From the NCBI RefSeq assembly GCF_021166585.1, contig NZ_JAJOZE010000013.1, positions 1 through 64,000 on the forward strand: 64,000 bases of DNA, given 5' to 3'. The stretch is from Metabacillus kandeliae (GTDB taxonomy: Bacteria > Bacillota > Bacilli > Bacillales > Bacillaceae). The notes under the pieces are model-generated. The model was not told where the DNA came from, did no database searches, and saw only the letters and a list, made by a program, of their open reading frames with translations. Shown in pieces: positions 33,972-43,091 of this stretch (its first letter is position 1; the number at the start of each line of letters is the position of its first letter). The translations under genes and the position numbers were made by a program.

Positions 33972-34087
33972 CTCAGCCGCTAGCCCCTCGAGGTCATAAG
34001 CCCGTCATCCAGAGAAAGGAAGAATCGCCTTTCTCCGGCTGCCCGTCTTATGCTTGTCGGGGCTGGTCAAGCGGCTTGCGCTTTTCT
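33972..34087 (+). repeat. REP-like long palindromic element, copy 1
   Basis: A 116-bp interrupted palindrome: AGCCGCT/AGCGGCT, AGCCCC/GGGGCT, CATAAG/CTTATG and GAGAAAGG/CCTTTCTC pair in order around a AAGAATCG loop. It ends in GGCTTGCGCTTTTCTTAG, which overlaps the yuzB stop. A shorter relative occurs at 45753-45812. I recall similar sequences between genes in many Bacillus-group genomes. Confidence 0.8.
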
Positions 34088-34323
34088 TAGAACATTGGGT
34101 TTTCTTCCAGGTGCTGATATATGTTGTCAACCAGCTCTTCTGGCGTTTCACCGGCTACAGCTTCGCCGTTAACCAGTGCATATAGGGATTCAAAGCATTT
34201 TCCGCAATAGCCGAGGCACCCATATTCGACGATATCGAGATTCGGGTCTTTTTCGAGCTGTTCCAATGCTTTTTGCGAACCATTCGCCAGATTGCTAATG
34301 CAAAATTCAATTATTGGCTTCAT
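34087..34323 (-). CDS. yuzB: YuzB, UPF0349 protein
   Basis: A 78-aa protein beginning [17 protein letters not shown], with [21 protein letters not shown] in the centre. The four cysteines (FC...GCLGYCGKC) and fold pattern resemble thioredoxin-like [2Fe-2S] ferredoxins, though UPF0349 has no established activity. ATG at 34321-34323 follows GAGGTGAC. Same size as the B. subtilis protein and next to yutJ, as there. Its stop codon is built into the REP-like element. Confidence 0.88.
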   Translation of the reverse strand: MKPIIEFCISNLANGSQKALEQLEKDPNLDIVEYGCLGYCGKCFESLYALVNGEAVAGETPEELVDNIYQHLEENPMF

Positions 34324-34440
34324 GCCTGTCACCTCTTAGGTGCATCCAGTCTCAACCTTCTTTGAGAAGCAGGATGCTGATGCATCTATACTATACGATT
34401 TTTCCAGCCCTCTGTCGAATGTTTGGCCTAATTCTTAACA

Positions 34441-34455
34441 GGTTAAAGTTTAACC
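34441..34455. promoter_or_regulatory. Perfect 7-1-7 palindrome between yuzB and yutJ
   Basis: GGTTAAAGTTTAACC is a perfect palindrome around a central G, 118 bp upstream of yuzB and 145 bp upstream of yutJ. Shape fits a dimeric repressor site; the protein is unknown. Confidence 0.4.
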
Positions 34456-34528
34456 ATCGGAAATATTTGTGATTTTCCTACATCTTATTGTGATTTAACG
34501 CCAAGTTCGATATACTTTTTTATGGAAT

Positions 34529-34556
34529 TTGTAAAGGTTTTCTCAAAATTTATAAG
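34529..34556 (+). promoter_or_regulatory. Candidate sigma-A promoter of yutJ
   Basis: TTGTAA (34529-34534), 16-bp spacer, TATAAG (34551-34556), 44 bp before the start codon. Confidence 0.5.
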
Positions 34557-34599
34557 TTTAGCATATTAATTGATCTACATGAAAAAGGGGAATCCGCAT

Positions 34600-35667
34600 A
34601 TGAAAAATTTAGTGATTCTTGGCGGAGGGTACGGCGGCATGCGATTGCTTCAAAAGCTGACTCCGAATCATCTGCCAGAAGACGTTCAAATCACCCTCGT
34701 TGATAAAAATCCATACCACTGTCTGAAAACAGAATATTACGCCCTTGCAGCCGGTACTATTTCCGACCACCATGTCCGTGTTGAATTTCCAGTGCACAGC
34801 AGACTTCAGCATAAATACGGATCTGTTGAAAAAGTGGACAGGGAAAAGAAAGAAGTCCTGTTTTCCAACAATGATGTTCTGCCTTACGATGAACTGATCA
34901 TTGGCCTTGGCTGCGAAGATAAATATCACGGCGTACCAGGGGCGGTAGAGTACACCTACAGCATCCAAACGATTGACCAATCCCGCCAGACCTCCCAAAA
35001 GCTGAACAACCTCGGCGCAGGAGCAAAGGTGGTTATTGTCGGCGCAGGGCTTAGCGGAGTAGAGCTTGCAAGCGAGCTGCGCGAAAGCAGAAAAGATCTT
35101 GAGATCGTACTTATGGACCGCGGAAAGCTGATTCTGTCCATGTTCCCTGAACGGTTAAGCCGATATGTGCAGGCATGGTTTGAAGAACACAATGTAACCA
35201 TCATCAGTTCTTCCAATGTTACAAGAGTCGAGCCCGGGGTTGTTTATAATCATGAGGAAGCGATCACAGCGGATGCAATCGTCTGGACAGCCGGCATACA
35301 GCCGAACCGTATTGTACGCGAGATGGATGTAGAAAAAGATCCTCAGGGAAGAGTTATTTTAACAACACACCACCATCTGCCAAGCGATGAAAATGTTTTT
35401 GTTGTCGGCGATTGTGCGAGCCTTCCGCATGCACCAAGCGCCCAGCTTGCTGAAGCACAGGCAGAACAGATTGTACAGGTTCTTTTGAAACGCTGGAAAA
35501 ACGAACCGCTGCCAGAAGAGTTTCCTGCCTTCAAGCTGAAAGGCGTGCTCGGTTCTCTCGGAAGAAAGCACGGCTTTGGTTTGCTTGCGGACAGGCCTTT
35601 GATGGGAAGAGTACCGCGGCTTCTTAAATCCGGTATTCTTTGGATGTATAAGTACCACAGCGGATGA
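34600..35667 (+). CDS. yutJ: NADH dehydrogenase-like flavoprotein YutJ
   Basis: A 355-aa FAD/NAD(P)-binding oxidoreductase of the type II NADH dehydrogenase family, second homologue in the window. FAD motif NLVILGGGYGGMRLL (3-17), NAD motif VVIVGAGLSGVELASEL (about 147-163), and VFVVGDCASLPHAPSAQ (about 265-281). ATG at 34600 follows AAAAGGGG. Size equals B. subtilis YutJ. Electron acceptor not known for certain. Confidence 0.9.
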   Translation: MKNLVILGGGYGGMRLLQKLTPNHLPEDVQITLVDKNPYHCLKTEYYALAAGTISDHHVRVEFPVHSRLQHKYGSVEKVDREKKEVLFSNNDVLPYDELIIGLGCEDKYHGVPGAVEYTYSIQTIDQSRQTSQKLNNLGAGAKVVIVGAGLSGVELASELRESRKDLEIVLMDRGKLILSMFPERLSRYVQAWFEEHNVTIISSSNVTRVEPGVVYNHEEAITADAIVWTAGIQPNRIVREMDVEKDPQGRVILTTHHHLPSDENVFVVGDCASLPHAPSAQLAEAQAEQIVQVLLKRWKNEPLPEEFPAFKLKGVLGSLGRKHGFGLLADRPLMGRVPRLLKSGILWMYKYHSG

Positions 35668-35711
35668 GCATAAAAAGACAGGCTGTTTGGCAGCCTGCCT
35701 TTTTTTATGCT
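35667..35711. terminator. Bidirectional terminator, yutJ / AraC-type gene
   Basis: AGCATAAAAAG-aCAGGCTG-tttgg-CAGCCTGc-CTTTTTTTATGCT, containing both stop codons at its ends. Confidence 0.85.
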
Positions 35712-36565
35712 CATTTCCTTACAACGGGAATCCAAATCTCGCTTCTAAAGTCCTCCCGGTCAGGGCCAGCTTCAGGATAGACCTCAAGCTCAAGCCCTGA
35801 CGCCTGCTTATACCCTGTAGAAGGAAACCATTCGGAGTAGATGCTTTTCCACACTTCCTGTATAGCATCAGGCATCGGGCCGACAGCTTCAAAAACAGCA
35901 TAATCAGCAGCAGGCACGCTGTATTCCCGCCAGCCTTCAGGGAGGATCCCGCCATCGCCTTCAGCAGCGATAGCATATGTCATCCTGCCATTTTCATCAG
36001 GGAGGCAAATGCCGAGCAGCCCAAGGCTTCCTGCCTTTTCTGAAAGCTCTTTTTCGAAGCCGGTTTCATATGCCTCCTGCCAGAATTGCGGAATTTTCAC
36101 CATGTTCTCGCCGTTTTCAGTGGAAATGGAGATATCCTTGCCTATTGCCTTGAATGCTTCTTTCTTTACAATCTTGTACTTCATTCCGACAGCCCCTTTA
36201 ATCTGAATTTGGAAGGAGAGACGTGGATAGGCATTCAGAGGCCGAGTACCTTCCCGTGCTTCAGAAGGGCTTATTCCGTGAGCATTTTTAAAGGCCTTGG
36301 AAAAAGATTCAGGTGTCTCATAACCATACCTGGCAGCAATGTCGATCACTTTTGTCTTGGAAGAGGCGAGCTCCCGGGCTGCTTTTGTCAGCCTCCTGTT
36401 TCTGATATATTCGCCTATCGGCATTCCGGACAAAAGACTGAACATCCGCTGAAAGTGGTATTTTGACATACAGGCAATGGATGCTGCCTTGCCAAGATCA
36501 ATTTCCTGATCCAGATGGCTTTCAATGTACTCAAGGCTGTCATTAAAATGCTTCAGCGTTTCCAT
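35711..36565 (-). CDS. AraC-family regulator with GyrI-like effector domain
   Basis: A 284-aa regulator. An N-terminal AraC double helix-turn-helix (about 1-100: SIACMSKYHFQRMFSLLSG and IAARYGYETPESFSKAFKN) precedes a GyrI-like small-molecule-binding domain (about 130-284, starting KYKIVKKEAFKAIGK and ending SEIWIPVVRK). This fusion is typical of multidrug or antibiotic-sensing activators such as Rob/BltR-like proteins. ATG at 36563-36565 follows GGGAGGAAG. Targets unknown. Confidence 0.88.
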   Translation of the reverse strand: METLKHFNDSLEYIESHLDQEIDLGKAASIACMSKYHFQRMFSLLSGMPIGEYIRNRRLTKAARELASSKTKVIDIAARYGYETPESFSKAFKNAHGISPSEAREGTRPLNAYPRLSFQIQIKGAVGMKYKIVKKEAFKAIGKDISISTENGENMVKIPQFWQEAYETGFEKELSEKAGSLGLLGICLPDENGRMTYAIAAEGDGGILPEGWREYSVPAADYAVFEAVGPMPDAIQEVWKSIYSEWFPSTGYKQASGLELEVYPEAGPDREDFRSEIWIPVVRK

Positions 36566-36647
36566 CTGTCTTCCTCCCTTCCACTTTACTTTATCAGCAT
36601 GGGGGCAGTGCCGCCTGTCATTCTTTGCCCTGTTTGGACAGTAGATT

Positions 36648-36977
36648 TTACATAGCTCCAGGAAGATATCCGTACTTTTCAAGTTCGCTGTATACGGCCT
36701 TCAGCCTTGGATTGCCTTCGCCGACAACCGTATCTTCGATTACAACAAGCGGGTAAAAGTATTCATCATTCAGCACTTTCTCCGCATAGCTTTTCCTTCT
36801 TTCGTCTTCCTGCGGTTCATGAATATCTATATAAGTAACTGTAAATGGCTGTTCAGGATATTTTCTGCTGATGGCTGCCTGAAGCCATTCGCATGTCTCT
36901 TTTGATGATGGCAGGTTCACACAGCTTGCACAGAGAACTTCTGCCCCATATACACAAATTTCAACGTTCTTCTTCAT
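36648..36977 (-). CDS. yuzD: YuzD, DUF1462 thioredoxin-fold protein
   Basis: A 109-aa protein. EICVYGAEVLCASCVNLPSS near the N-terminus carries a CASC motif of thioredoxin-fold type, and FYPLVVIEDTVVGEGNPRLK corresponds to the cis-Pro strand region. The second ATG (36975-36977), 7 nt after GGGGG, is the better start. B. subtilis yuzD lies between yutJ and yutI as here. Redox or Fe-S-related role is possible but not shown. Confidence 0.85.
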   Translation of the reverse strand: MKKNVEICVYGAEVLCASCVNLPSSKETCEWLQAAISRKYPEQPFTVTYIDIHEPQEDERRKSYAEKVLNDEYFYPLVVIEDTVVGEGNPRLKAVYSELEKYGYLPGAM

Positions 36978-37179
36978 TACCATTCCCCCTTGTGTGATTT
37001 AATTGTATTTGATTTCCCGCCTATATTCCATTGTCTTTTCAGAGGGAAATTATCCTTTTGTCTTCCTGATGAAATATGATAAAATGAGTTAGATAAAGAG
37101 AAAAAAATGATGAAGGCATGACATTAGATTTATAAGTCCCTCTTGAATATAATGGTATCAAAGGAAGGAGTCGATCAGC

Positions 37180-37422
37180 GTGGAAGAAACACAGATCGAA
37201 ATGAGAGAACAAGTACAGGAAGTACTCGATAAGCTTCGCCCATTCCTGCTTCGCGATGGCGGAGACTGTGAATTGGTTGACGTGGAAGACGGTATTGTAA
37301 AGCTTCGCCTTCTCGGTGCATGCGGCAGCTGCCCAAGCTCAACCATCACATTAAAAGCAGGCATTGAGCGCGCATTGCTTGAAGAAGTGCCTGGAGTATT
37401 GGAAGTAGAACAAGTATTTTAA
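37180..37422 (+). CDS. yutI: YutI, NifU C-terminal-domain Fe-S protein
   Basis: An 80-aa NFU-domain scaffold/carrier for [4Fe-4S] clusters. Core [15 protein letters not shown] (19-33) and the cluster-ligand motif GACGSCPSS (Cys48, Cys51) are intact. The GTG at 37180 has AAGGAG 9 nt upstream; an internal ATG at residue 8 is possible. It is divergent from yuzD and convergent with yuxL. Confidence 0.92.
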   Translation: MEETQIEMREQVQEVLDKLRPFLLRDGGDCELVDVEDGIVKLRLLGACGSCPSSTITLKAGIERALLEEVPGVLEVEQVF

Positions 37423-37432
37423 TTCGCATTTT

Positions 37433-37461
37433 AAACCCGATGGCAAGCCATCGGGTTTTTT
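37433..37461. terminator. yutI terminator
   Basis: AAACCCGATGGC-aa-GCCATCGGGTTTTTT, 10 nt past the stop; also faces the yuxL end. Confidence 0.9.
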
Positions 37462-37467
37462 GTTTGC

Positions 37468-39453
37468 TTATTTTAAGTATTGTTCAAACCAGTCTTTTAT
37501 CAAATTCAAACGGTCTGTTCTGAGCTTTGGATGGCCATTTCGCGACAAGTCATGGCTGCTTTCGGGAAAACGCACAAATTTGGCCTCTTTGCGGAGCCTT
37601 TTCAGTGCAATAAAGAGCTGTTCTCCCTGCTCAATCGGGCAGCGGTAATCTTTTTCACTGTGTAAAATCAAGAGCGGTGTTTCGATGTTTTTGGCATATT
37701 TGATTGGTGAGTGCTCCCACAGCTTTTCAGGAGAATCGAACGGATCATAGCCAACTTCCCATTCTGTAAAGTAATGTCCGATATCACTAACCCCATAGAA
37801 GCTGAGCCAATTGGAAATCGAACGCTGTGTGACAGCTGCTTTAAAGCGGTTTGTATGGCCGACGATCCAGTTGGTCATAAAACCGCCATAGCTTCCGCCG
37901 GTAACTCCCAGCCTCTCCTTATCAATAAAGGCGCAGGAAGACAGTGCATGATCAACAGCTGCCATTACATCCCTGTAATCATCTCCGCCGTAATCCCCTC
38001 TTACAAGGTCTGCGAAATGCTGGCCGTACCCTTGGCTTCCTCGAGGGTTAATAAAAAGTAAACAGTAGCCTGCAGCTGCCAGCACTTGAAATTCATGCAT
38101 GTATGTATTGGCATACATCATGTGAGGACCTCCATGGATTTCAAGCAAAAGCGGATATTTTTCCCCTTCTGTATACCCATGAGGCTTCATTATCCAGCCA
38201 TGAAGCTCAAGGCCGTCTTCTGCTTTCAGAGTCATTGCTTCAGGCTTGCTGATATCCTTTCCACTTGTATATTCCTTGTTTGCCTCAGTAAGCCGTGTGC
38301 TCTCTCCTGTTTTAAAATCCAGCAAGAAGAGCTCGCAGGGCTCTGTTAAAGAAGAAATACCGGCTACCGCTGTGTGCTCTGAAGGATTCAGTGCTAAACC
38401 ATAAACATGCTCTTCTTCCGCTCTGACAGGAAAGACAGCCCCGTCTATAGAGCCATAGTGGATAGAAGTGCTTCCCCTGTCGCTTGCAATAAAATAAAAT
38501 CCTTCTGAATCCTCTGTCCATTGAATTCCCGGATAGACATTTCTGTACAGCACATCCCCTGCTGCAGCGTCACTAATATGCAGATCAAGACCTTCTGTCA
38601 GGCAAATCACTGTTTGGGCTGCGTAATCATAGAGGTACAGCTTGCTGCTGGACGCACTGAAATAATCTCTTTCATTTCCTAGGAAAGCCAAATACCTGCC
38701 ATCAGGCGAAAAAGACAAACTGTCGAAATAGGCTTTTCCATCCGTGAGCTGAACAGCCTTTTCCCCGCCTAGCTCTTGGATAAAAACATGAGATTCCAGT
38801 GATAAATCCGGATTCTCCGAGCGATCTGTTACAAAAGCGATCCGCCCGCCGTCTGGATGGTAGACCGCTGAGCGGGCTCCCTTCTTTTCATGAGTCAGCT
38901 GGACGATTTCCTTTGTTTCCATATTCAGCTGAAACAGCTGGCTTTCCCTGTCCTTTAAAAATCCGCTGCCGTCTGATTTGTAGCTCATGTTCCTTACGGT
39001 AAGCGGCTCTGGAAACTTATCTTTTTCTTCCAGATCCCCGTAAGCCTGGCCATCTGAAATGGATAAGGAGAACAAGAGGGATTTCCCGTCAGGAGACCAG
39101 ACAGGAGCTGATGCTGGATAGATAGAATCCGTCAGCTGTCTTGCTTCTCCCCCATTGCTGCTCATAACATAAAGCTGGGTTTTCCCAGATCTGTCAGATA
39201 AGAAAGCAAGCTTGCTCCCGTCTGGGGACCAGCGGGGCGAATGATCCCTGTGCTCACCATGCGTCCATTGGGAGAGATGCTTGCTCCGAAGAACGGCGAC
39301 ATGCAGGGAGGATATGTATTGATGATTTTCTTTCTTGATCTTTGTCTCTACATAGACGGCTTTTTTGCCATCAGGTGAAAGGCGCGGATCTGTGAGAGAG
39401 GTTAATTGGTAAAGATCTTCTGCCAATACTGGCTGCTTTTGGCTGCTGTTCAT
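37468..39453 (-). CDS. yuxL: S9 prolyl oligopeptidase-family peptidase YuxL
   Basis: A 661-aa serine peptidase. The N-terminal 400 residues form a beta-propeller with repeated WSPDG/SPDG elements (for example RWSPDGSKLAF and VWSPDGKSLLF). The C-terminal alpha/beta hydrolase has the nucleophile elbow GVTGGSYGGFMTNW (Ser at about 516) and a late ESSHDLSRNG holding the catalytic His. Acylaminoacyl-peptidase-like. No signal peptide, so intracellular. AAAAGGAG precedes ATG. Confidence 0.93.
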   Translation of the reverse strand: MNSSQKQPVLAEDLYQLTSLTDPRLSPDGKKAVYVETKIKKENHQYISSLHVAVLRSKHLSQWTHGEHRDHSPRWSPDGSKLAFLSDRSGKTQLYVMSSNGGEARQLTDSIYPASAPVWSPDGKSLLFSLSISDGQAYGDLEEKDKFPEPLTVRNMSYKSDGSGFLKDRESQLFQLNMETKEIVQLTHEKKGARSAVYHPDGGRIAFVTDRSENPDLSLESHVFIQELGGEKAVQLTDGKAYFDSLSFSPDGRYLAFLGNERDYFSASSSKLYLYDYAAQTVICLTEGLDLHISDAAAGDVLYRNVYPGIQWTEDSEGFYFIASDRGSTSIHYGSIDGAVFPVRAEEEHVYGLALNPSEHTAVAGISSLTEPCELFLLDFKTGESTRLTEANKEYTSGKDISKPEAMTLKAEDGLELHGWIMKPHGYTEGEKYPLLLEIHGGPHMMYANTYMHEFQVLAAAGYCLLFINPRGSQGYGQHFADLVRGDYGGDDYRDVMAAVDHALSSCAFIDKERLGVTGGSYGGFMTNWIVGHTNRFKAAVTQRSISNWLSFYGVSDIGHYFTEWEVGYDPFDSPEKLWEHSPIKYAKNIETPLLILHSEKDYRCPIEQGEQLFIALKRLRKEAKFVRFPESSHDLSRNGHPKLRTDRLNLIKDWFEQYLK

Positions 39454-39531
39454 ATAATAGTCTCCTTTTTGGGGATATAGATAATTATTTCGACATACGA
39501 AATAAAAATCCTTTTAAATGATCTTGTAAAC

Positions 39532-39566
39532 GAAAAACAAAGCAGCTAGTAAAAAGCTGCTTTGTT
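39532..39566 (-). terminator. thr operon terminator
   Basis: Minus strand: AACAAAGCAGCT-ttttact-AGCTGCTTTGTT followed by TTTCG; overlaps the thrB stop. Confidence 0.85.
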
Positions 39567-40506
39567 AGATGCTCCTATTTTTTTGAGCAGCTGATACCAT
39601 TTTTTCAGAATAATGGACAGTGCTTCCTTCTTTTGGGATGCTAAACTGTTTTACTTGGCAGGCAGGAAATTTTTCTGCAAGCAGCATTTCAAGCTGCTCT
39701 CCTTCTCCGCAAGCGGCAAAGCACAGAACAGCTGGGCCAGCACCGCTGATTGCTGCCCCGTATGCACCTGTTTCCTCAATTACCTCAAGCGCCTCCCTGT
39801 ATTCCGGGATGAGCACATGGCGGTAGGGCTGGTGCAGCAAATCTTTTTTCATGATCCTGCCGGCAAGCTCCCAGTTGCCTGACATAATGGCTCCTGTCAG
39901 AAGATTGCTGACAGCACTTGCTTCCACTGCTTTTCGATAGGGAAGCTGGTCAGGCAAAACGTTCCTCGCATCCTTTGTATAAACCTTGTAAGCAGGAATA
40001 ATCGCAACTGTGTCAACCTTTACTGAAGGGACATGAATAATCTCGGTTTCTTCTTCCTGATGCAGTCCAATCACAAGGCCTCCGTAAACAGATGCACCGA
40101 CATTATCGGGATGTTCCTCTATCAGGCTCGCAATCCTTGTTTTTTCGATGTTGGACAGCTCAAGGGAGCAAAGTTCATTCGCCAGTTCTATTCCTGCCAC
40201 AACGGCTGCAGCACTGCTGCCGAGGCCTCTTGCGACAGGGATATCACTCCATACCTTCACATGGCATGGCGGCAGATCTAAATCAAATACAGCAGCTGCT
40301 CTTGCAGCAGATTGATAAATAAGATTTTCTTTCCCTTCAGGAAGTCCAGAAACCTCGCTGCTTTCTCCCTCAAATAACCATTGATCTGAAAGAACAGAGG
40401 TCAGTTTCAGCGTACATCCAAGTGCCATTCCAATTGAATCAAATCCCGGGCCTAGATTAGCTGTACTGCCCGGTACGGTGATGGTGAGCATGTCGCTTTC
40501 CTTCAT
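39565..40506 (-). CDS. thrB: Homoserine kinase
   Basis: A 313-aa GHMP kinase that phosphorylates L-homoserine, fourth step of threonine synthesis. N-terminal [18 protein letters not shown] and the ATP loop [20 protein letters not shown] (about 90-109) are intact, as is [11 protein letters not shown]. The ATG overlaps the thrC stop (ATGA), and MKESDML mirrors the B. subtilis N-terminus; a second in-frame ATG five residues on has a good ribosome site and could also be used. Confidence 0.95.
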   Translation of the reverse strand: MKESDMLTITVPGSTANLGPGFDSIGMALGCTLKLTSVLSDQWLFEGESSEVSGLPEGKENLIYQSAARAAAVFDLDLPPCHVKVWSDIPVARGLGSSAAAVVAGIELANELCSLELSNIEKTRIASLIEEHPDNVGASVYGGLVIGLHQEEETEIIHVPSVKVDTVAIIPAYKVYTKDARNVLPDQLPYRKAVEASAVSNLLTGAIMSGNWELAGRIMKKDLLHQPYRHVLIPEYREALEVIEETGAYGAAISGAGPAVLCFAACGEGEQLEMLLAEKFPACQVKQFSIPKEGSTVHYSEKMVSAAQKNRSI

Positions 40507-41564
40507 ACAAGCTGTACCCCTTCAAGGTGCTCTCTGACAATTCTTTCGTCATTCGGAAGAACGAGAGGCTTAAATTCCGCTACGTTAATCGCAACATTTG
40601 GATCCTTTAATCCGTTGCCTGTCAGCACGGCGGCTATTTTGCTGCCTTTTCTGATTTCGCCCGTTTTCAGCTGCTTGATGACGCCTGCAATAGATGCTGC
40701 TGAAGCAGGCTCTGCAAAGATGCCTTCTTCTTTTGCCAAAAGCTGATAAGCCTCCAAAATTTCAGCATCTGTCACTTCATCAATTTTCCCTTTTGACTCT
40801 TCTGCAGCCGCTACGGCCTTATCCCAGCTTGCCGGGTTGCCGATTCTGATGGCTGTGGCTACGGTCTCAGGGTTTTCGATTACTTGATTTCGGACAATGG
40901 CCGCCGCTCCTTCTGCTTCAAAGCCTCTCATTTCCGGAAGGCCGCTGCTGTTAGCCCTATGGTATTCCTGAAACCCTTTCCAGTAAGCTGTGATATTTCC
41001 GGCATTGCCAAGCGGGATGGCAAGGATGTCCGGTGCTTCACCCAGCTGCTCGCAAATTTCAAAAGCTGCTGTCTTTTGTCCTTCAATCCGGTAGGGATTT
41101 ACAGAGTTGACAAGTGTAATCGGCATTGCTTCACAAATGTTCCGGACCATTTTCAATGCATCGTCAAAGTTACCTTCAATAGAATAAATTTCAGCACCGT
41201 ACATAACAGCCTGGGCAAGCTTCCCAAGCGCAATTTTCCCTTCAGGAATCACAATGATGCACCTCATGCCCGCTCTTGCAGCATAAGCTGCTGCTGATGC
41301 AGAGGTATTTCCTGTAGAGGCGCACATGACTGTATTGCTGCCTTCTTCCTTCGCCTTCGCAACGGCCATGACCATGCCCCTGTCTTTAAAAGAGCCTGTT
41401 GGATTGGCTCCTTCTGTTTTGGCGTACAGCTCGACCTTTAAACGTTCTGAAAGCCTTGGCAGATGGATAAGAGGAGTATTTCCTTCGTGAAGCGTTAATT
41501 TCGGCGTTTGTTCTGTGACAGGCAAATAGATTCTGTACTTTTCCAGCAGTCCGTTCCAGCTCAT
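40503..41564 (-). CDS. thrC: Threonine synthase
   Basis: A 353-aa PLP enzyme that converts O-phosphohomoserine to threonine. The PLP lysine is Lys60 in [11 protein letters not shown]; the phosphate-binding SKGNTS-type loop is [16 protein letters not shown] (about 82-97), and [14 protein letters not shown] and [12 protein letters not shown] follow. The short form matches Bacillus enzymes. Middle gene of hom-thrC-thrB; it lies 1 nt after the hom stop. Confidence 0.96.
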   Translation of the reverse strand: MSWNGLLEKYRIYLPVTEQTPKLTLHEGNTPLIHLPRLSERLKVELYAKTEGANPTGSFKDRGMVMAVAKAKEEGSNTVMCASTGNTSASAAAYAARAGMRCIIVIPEGKIALGKLAQAVMYGAEIYSIEGNFDDALKMVRNICEAMPITLVNSVNPYRIEGQKTAAFEICEQLGEAPDILAIPLGNAGNITAYWKGFQEYHRANSSGLPEMRGFEAEGAAAIVRNQVIENPETVATAIRIGNPASWDKAVAAAEESKGKIDEVTDAEILEAYQLLAKEEGIFAEPASAASIAGVIKQLKTGEIRKGSKIAAVLTGNGLKDPNVAINVAEFKPLVLPNDERIVREHLEGVQLV

Positions 41565-41565
41565 A

Positions 41566-42861
41566 TTAATTCCCGTTCCCTTCTACCCTGTAAGTGCTTT
41601 TCACCTCATCCACAACGTCAAGGCTTTTCAGCTGTTCCAGGATTTCAGTAAAGTCCTTTTTCGTAGCATGGTGGGTAACAATGACAATTTCGGCATTTCC
41701 GCTTTGCTTGAGAGGCAGCTGAAGGATTTTTTCAAAGCTGACGCCCCTTTCTGAGAAAAGGGAAGTGATTTTTGCAAAGGAGCCGACTTCATCTTTTACA
41801 TGAATTCTCAAAAACTGCTGAGCTGAAATTTCATCTGCATATTTCAGCTGCTTATCATACTGCGGGGATACAGCGCTTCTGCCGTTAACCCCAAGCCGCA
41901 TATTTTTCATAACACCGACTAAATCGGAAACAACGGCTGTTGCCGTTGGCAGGCTTCCTGCTCCAGGGCCGTAGAACATTGTCTCTCCCACTGCTTCCCC
42001 GTATACATATACCGCATTGTATTCGTCATTAACAGCAGCAAGCGGATGGTAATCCGGAAGCAGTGCAGGCTCTACGCTGACTTCAATTCTTCCGTTTTCC
42101 CGCTGTGCGATGCCGATCAGCTTCATCGTATAGCCAAGGCGTTTGCTGTAGCTGATATCTTCATCTGTTACAGTAGAAATTCCTTTTACCGATACATCAT
42201 CCAAATCTACATTCATGGAAAACCCGAGCCTTGCCAAAATAGCCATTTTCCTAGCCGCATCAATTCCTTCAACATCTGCTGTCGGATCGCTTTCTGCATA
42301 GCCCAGCTCCTGTGCTTCCTTTAAAACATCCGCATAGGCGCTTCCATGCTTGCTCATTTTGGTCAGAATAAAGTTTGTTGTTCCGTTCACGATTCCCATC
42401 ATTTTATGTATCCGGTCTGATGCCAGGCCGTCAACAAGGCTGCGGAGGATCGGAATGCCCCCTGCCACACTCGCTTCATAAAATAAATCACAGCCATTTT
42501 CAGTCGCTGCTGCAAGAAGCTCAGAACCATATACCGCCATCAAATCTTTATTGGCTGTTACGACTTGCTTCTTCTCATTGACGGCATCCAGCAAATATTG
42601 CCGTGTGTGTTCTATGCCGCCCATTACTTCAATAATGACATCAATATTTTCATCAGTAATCACTTCGTAGGGATCTGTTGTCAAAAGGCTCTCCTCGACA
42701 ACAACCTGTCTCTCTTTCTCTTTTTCTCTGACAAGAACCTTTCTCACTTCTACAGGACAGCCGACAAGGTGCATAAGCTTATCCTGGTGTTCTTTAATAA
42801 TCGTGACAACTCCGCTTCCAACTGTTCCGAGCCCCAGCAGGCCAACCTGTATTGCTTTCAC
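41566..42861 (-). CDS. hom: Homoserine dehydrogenase
   Basis: A 431-aa NAD(P)H enzyme that reduces aspartate semialdehyde to homoserine. N-terminal Rossmann motif [14 protein letters not shown], catalytic region [12 protein letters not shown] and [12 protein letters not shown], and [14 protein letters not shown] are conserved. A C-terminal ACT domain (about 350-425, [18 protein letters not shown]) suggests feedback control by threonine. GTG at 42859-42861 lies 8 nt after AGGAG. First gene of the threonine operon. Confidence 0.96.
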   Translation of the reverse strand: MKAIQVGLLGLGTVGSGVVTIIKEHQDKLMHLVGCPVEVRKVLVREKEKERQVVVEESLLTTDPYEVITDENIDVIIEVMGGIEHTRQYLLDAVNEKKQVVTANKDLMAVYGSELLAAATENGCDLFYEASVAGGIPILRSLVDGLASDRIHKMMGIVNGTTNFILTKMSKHGSAYADVLKEAQELGYAESDPTADVEGIDAARKMAILARLGFSMNVDLDDVSVKGISTVTDEDISYSKRLGYTMKLIGIAQRENGRIEVSVEPALLPDYHPLAAVNDEYNAVYVYGEAVGETMFYGPGAGSLPTATAVVSDLVGVMKNMRLGVNGRSAVSPQYDKQLKYADEISAQQFLRIHVKDEVGSFAKITSLFSERGVSFEKILQLPLKQSGNAEIVIVTHHATKKDFTEILEQLKSLDVVDEVKSTYRVEGNGN

Positions 42862-42935
42862 AATCCCCACTCCTTTTTCCGTCTTTTTAGGGTGTACATT
42901 TGTTTTCTAGGAATAGACACCTTTAATATATAAGC

Positions 42936-42964
42936 ATTATAGTACCGGGACATTTATTTTACAA
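42936..42964 (-). promoter_or_regulatory. Promoter of hom-thrC-thrB
   Basis: Minus strand: TTGTAA (42959-42964), 17-bp spacer, perfect TATAAT (42936-42941). Start codon 75 bp downstream. Confidence 0.75.
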
Positions 42965-43054
42965 GGCTGAATTTTCTGTCTTTCAGTATTGTAAACGCTT
43001 TAATGACTGATGCTGCTGATGTTAGATTTTTTGCCAATACTTAGCTTGACGCCT

Positions 43055-43086
43055 AAAAAAATAACCCGCTGCGTCTGCAGCGGGCT
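43055..43086 (-). terminator. Terminator of the 2-hydroxyacid dehydrogenase gene
   Basis: Minus strand: AGCCCGCTGC-agac-GCAGCGGGTT then ATTTTTTTAGG. Confidence 0.85.
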
Positions 43087-43091
43087 TCGCG

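Noticed and set aside
42966-42985. CodY box near the hom promoter (AATTTTCTG at 42970-42978)
   Set aside because: Only the left half of the 15-bp CodY palindrome is present; the right half does not match.
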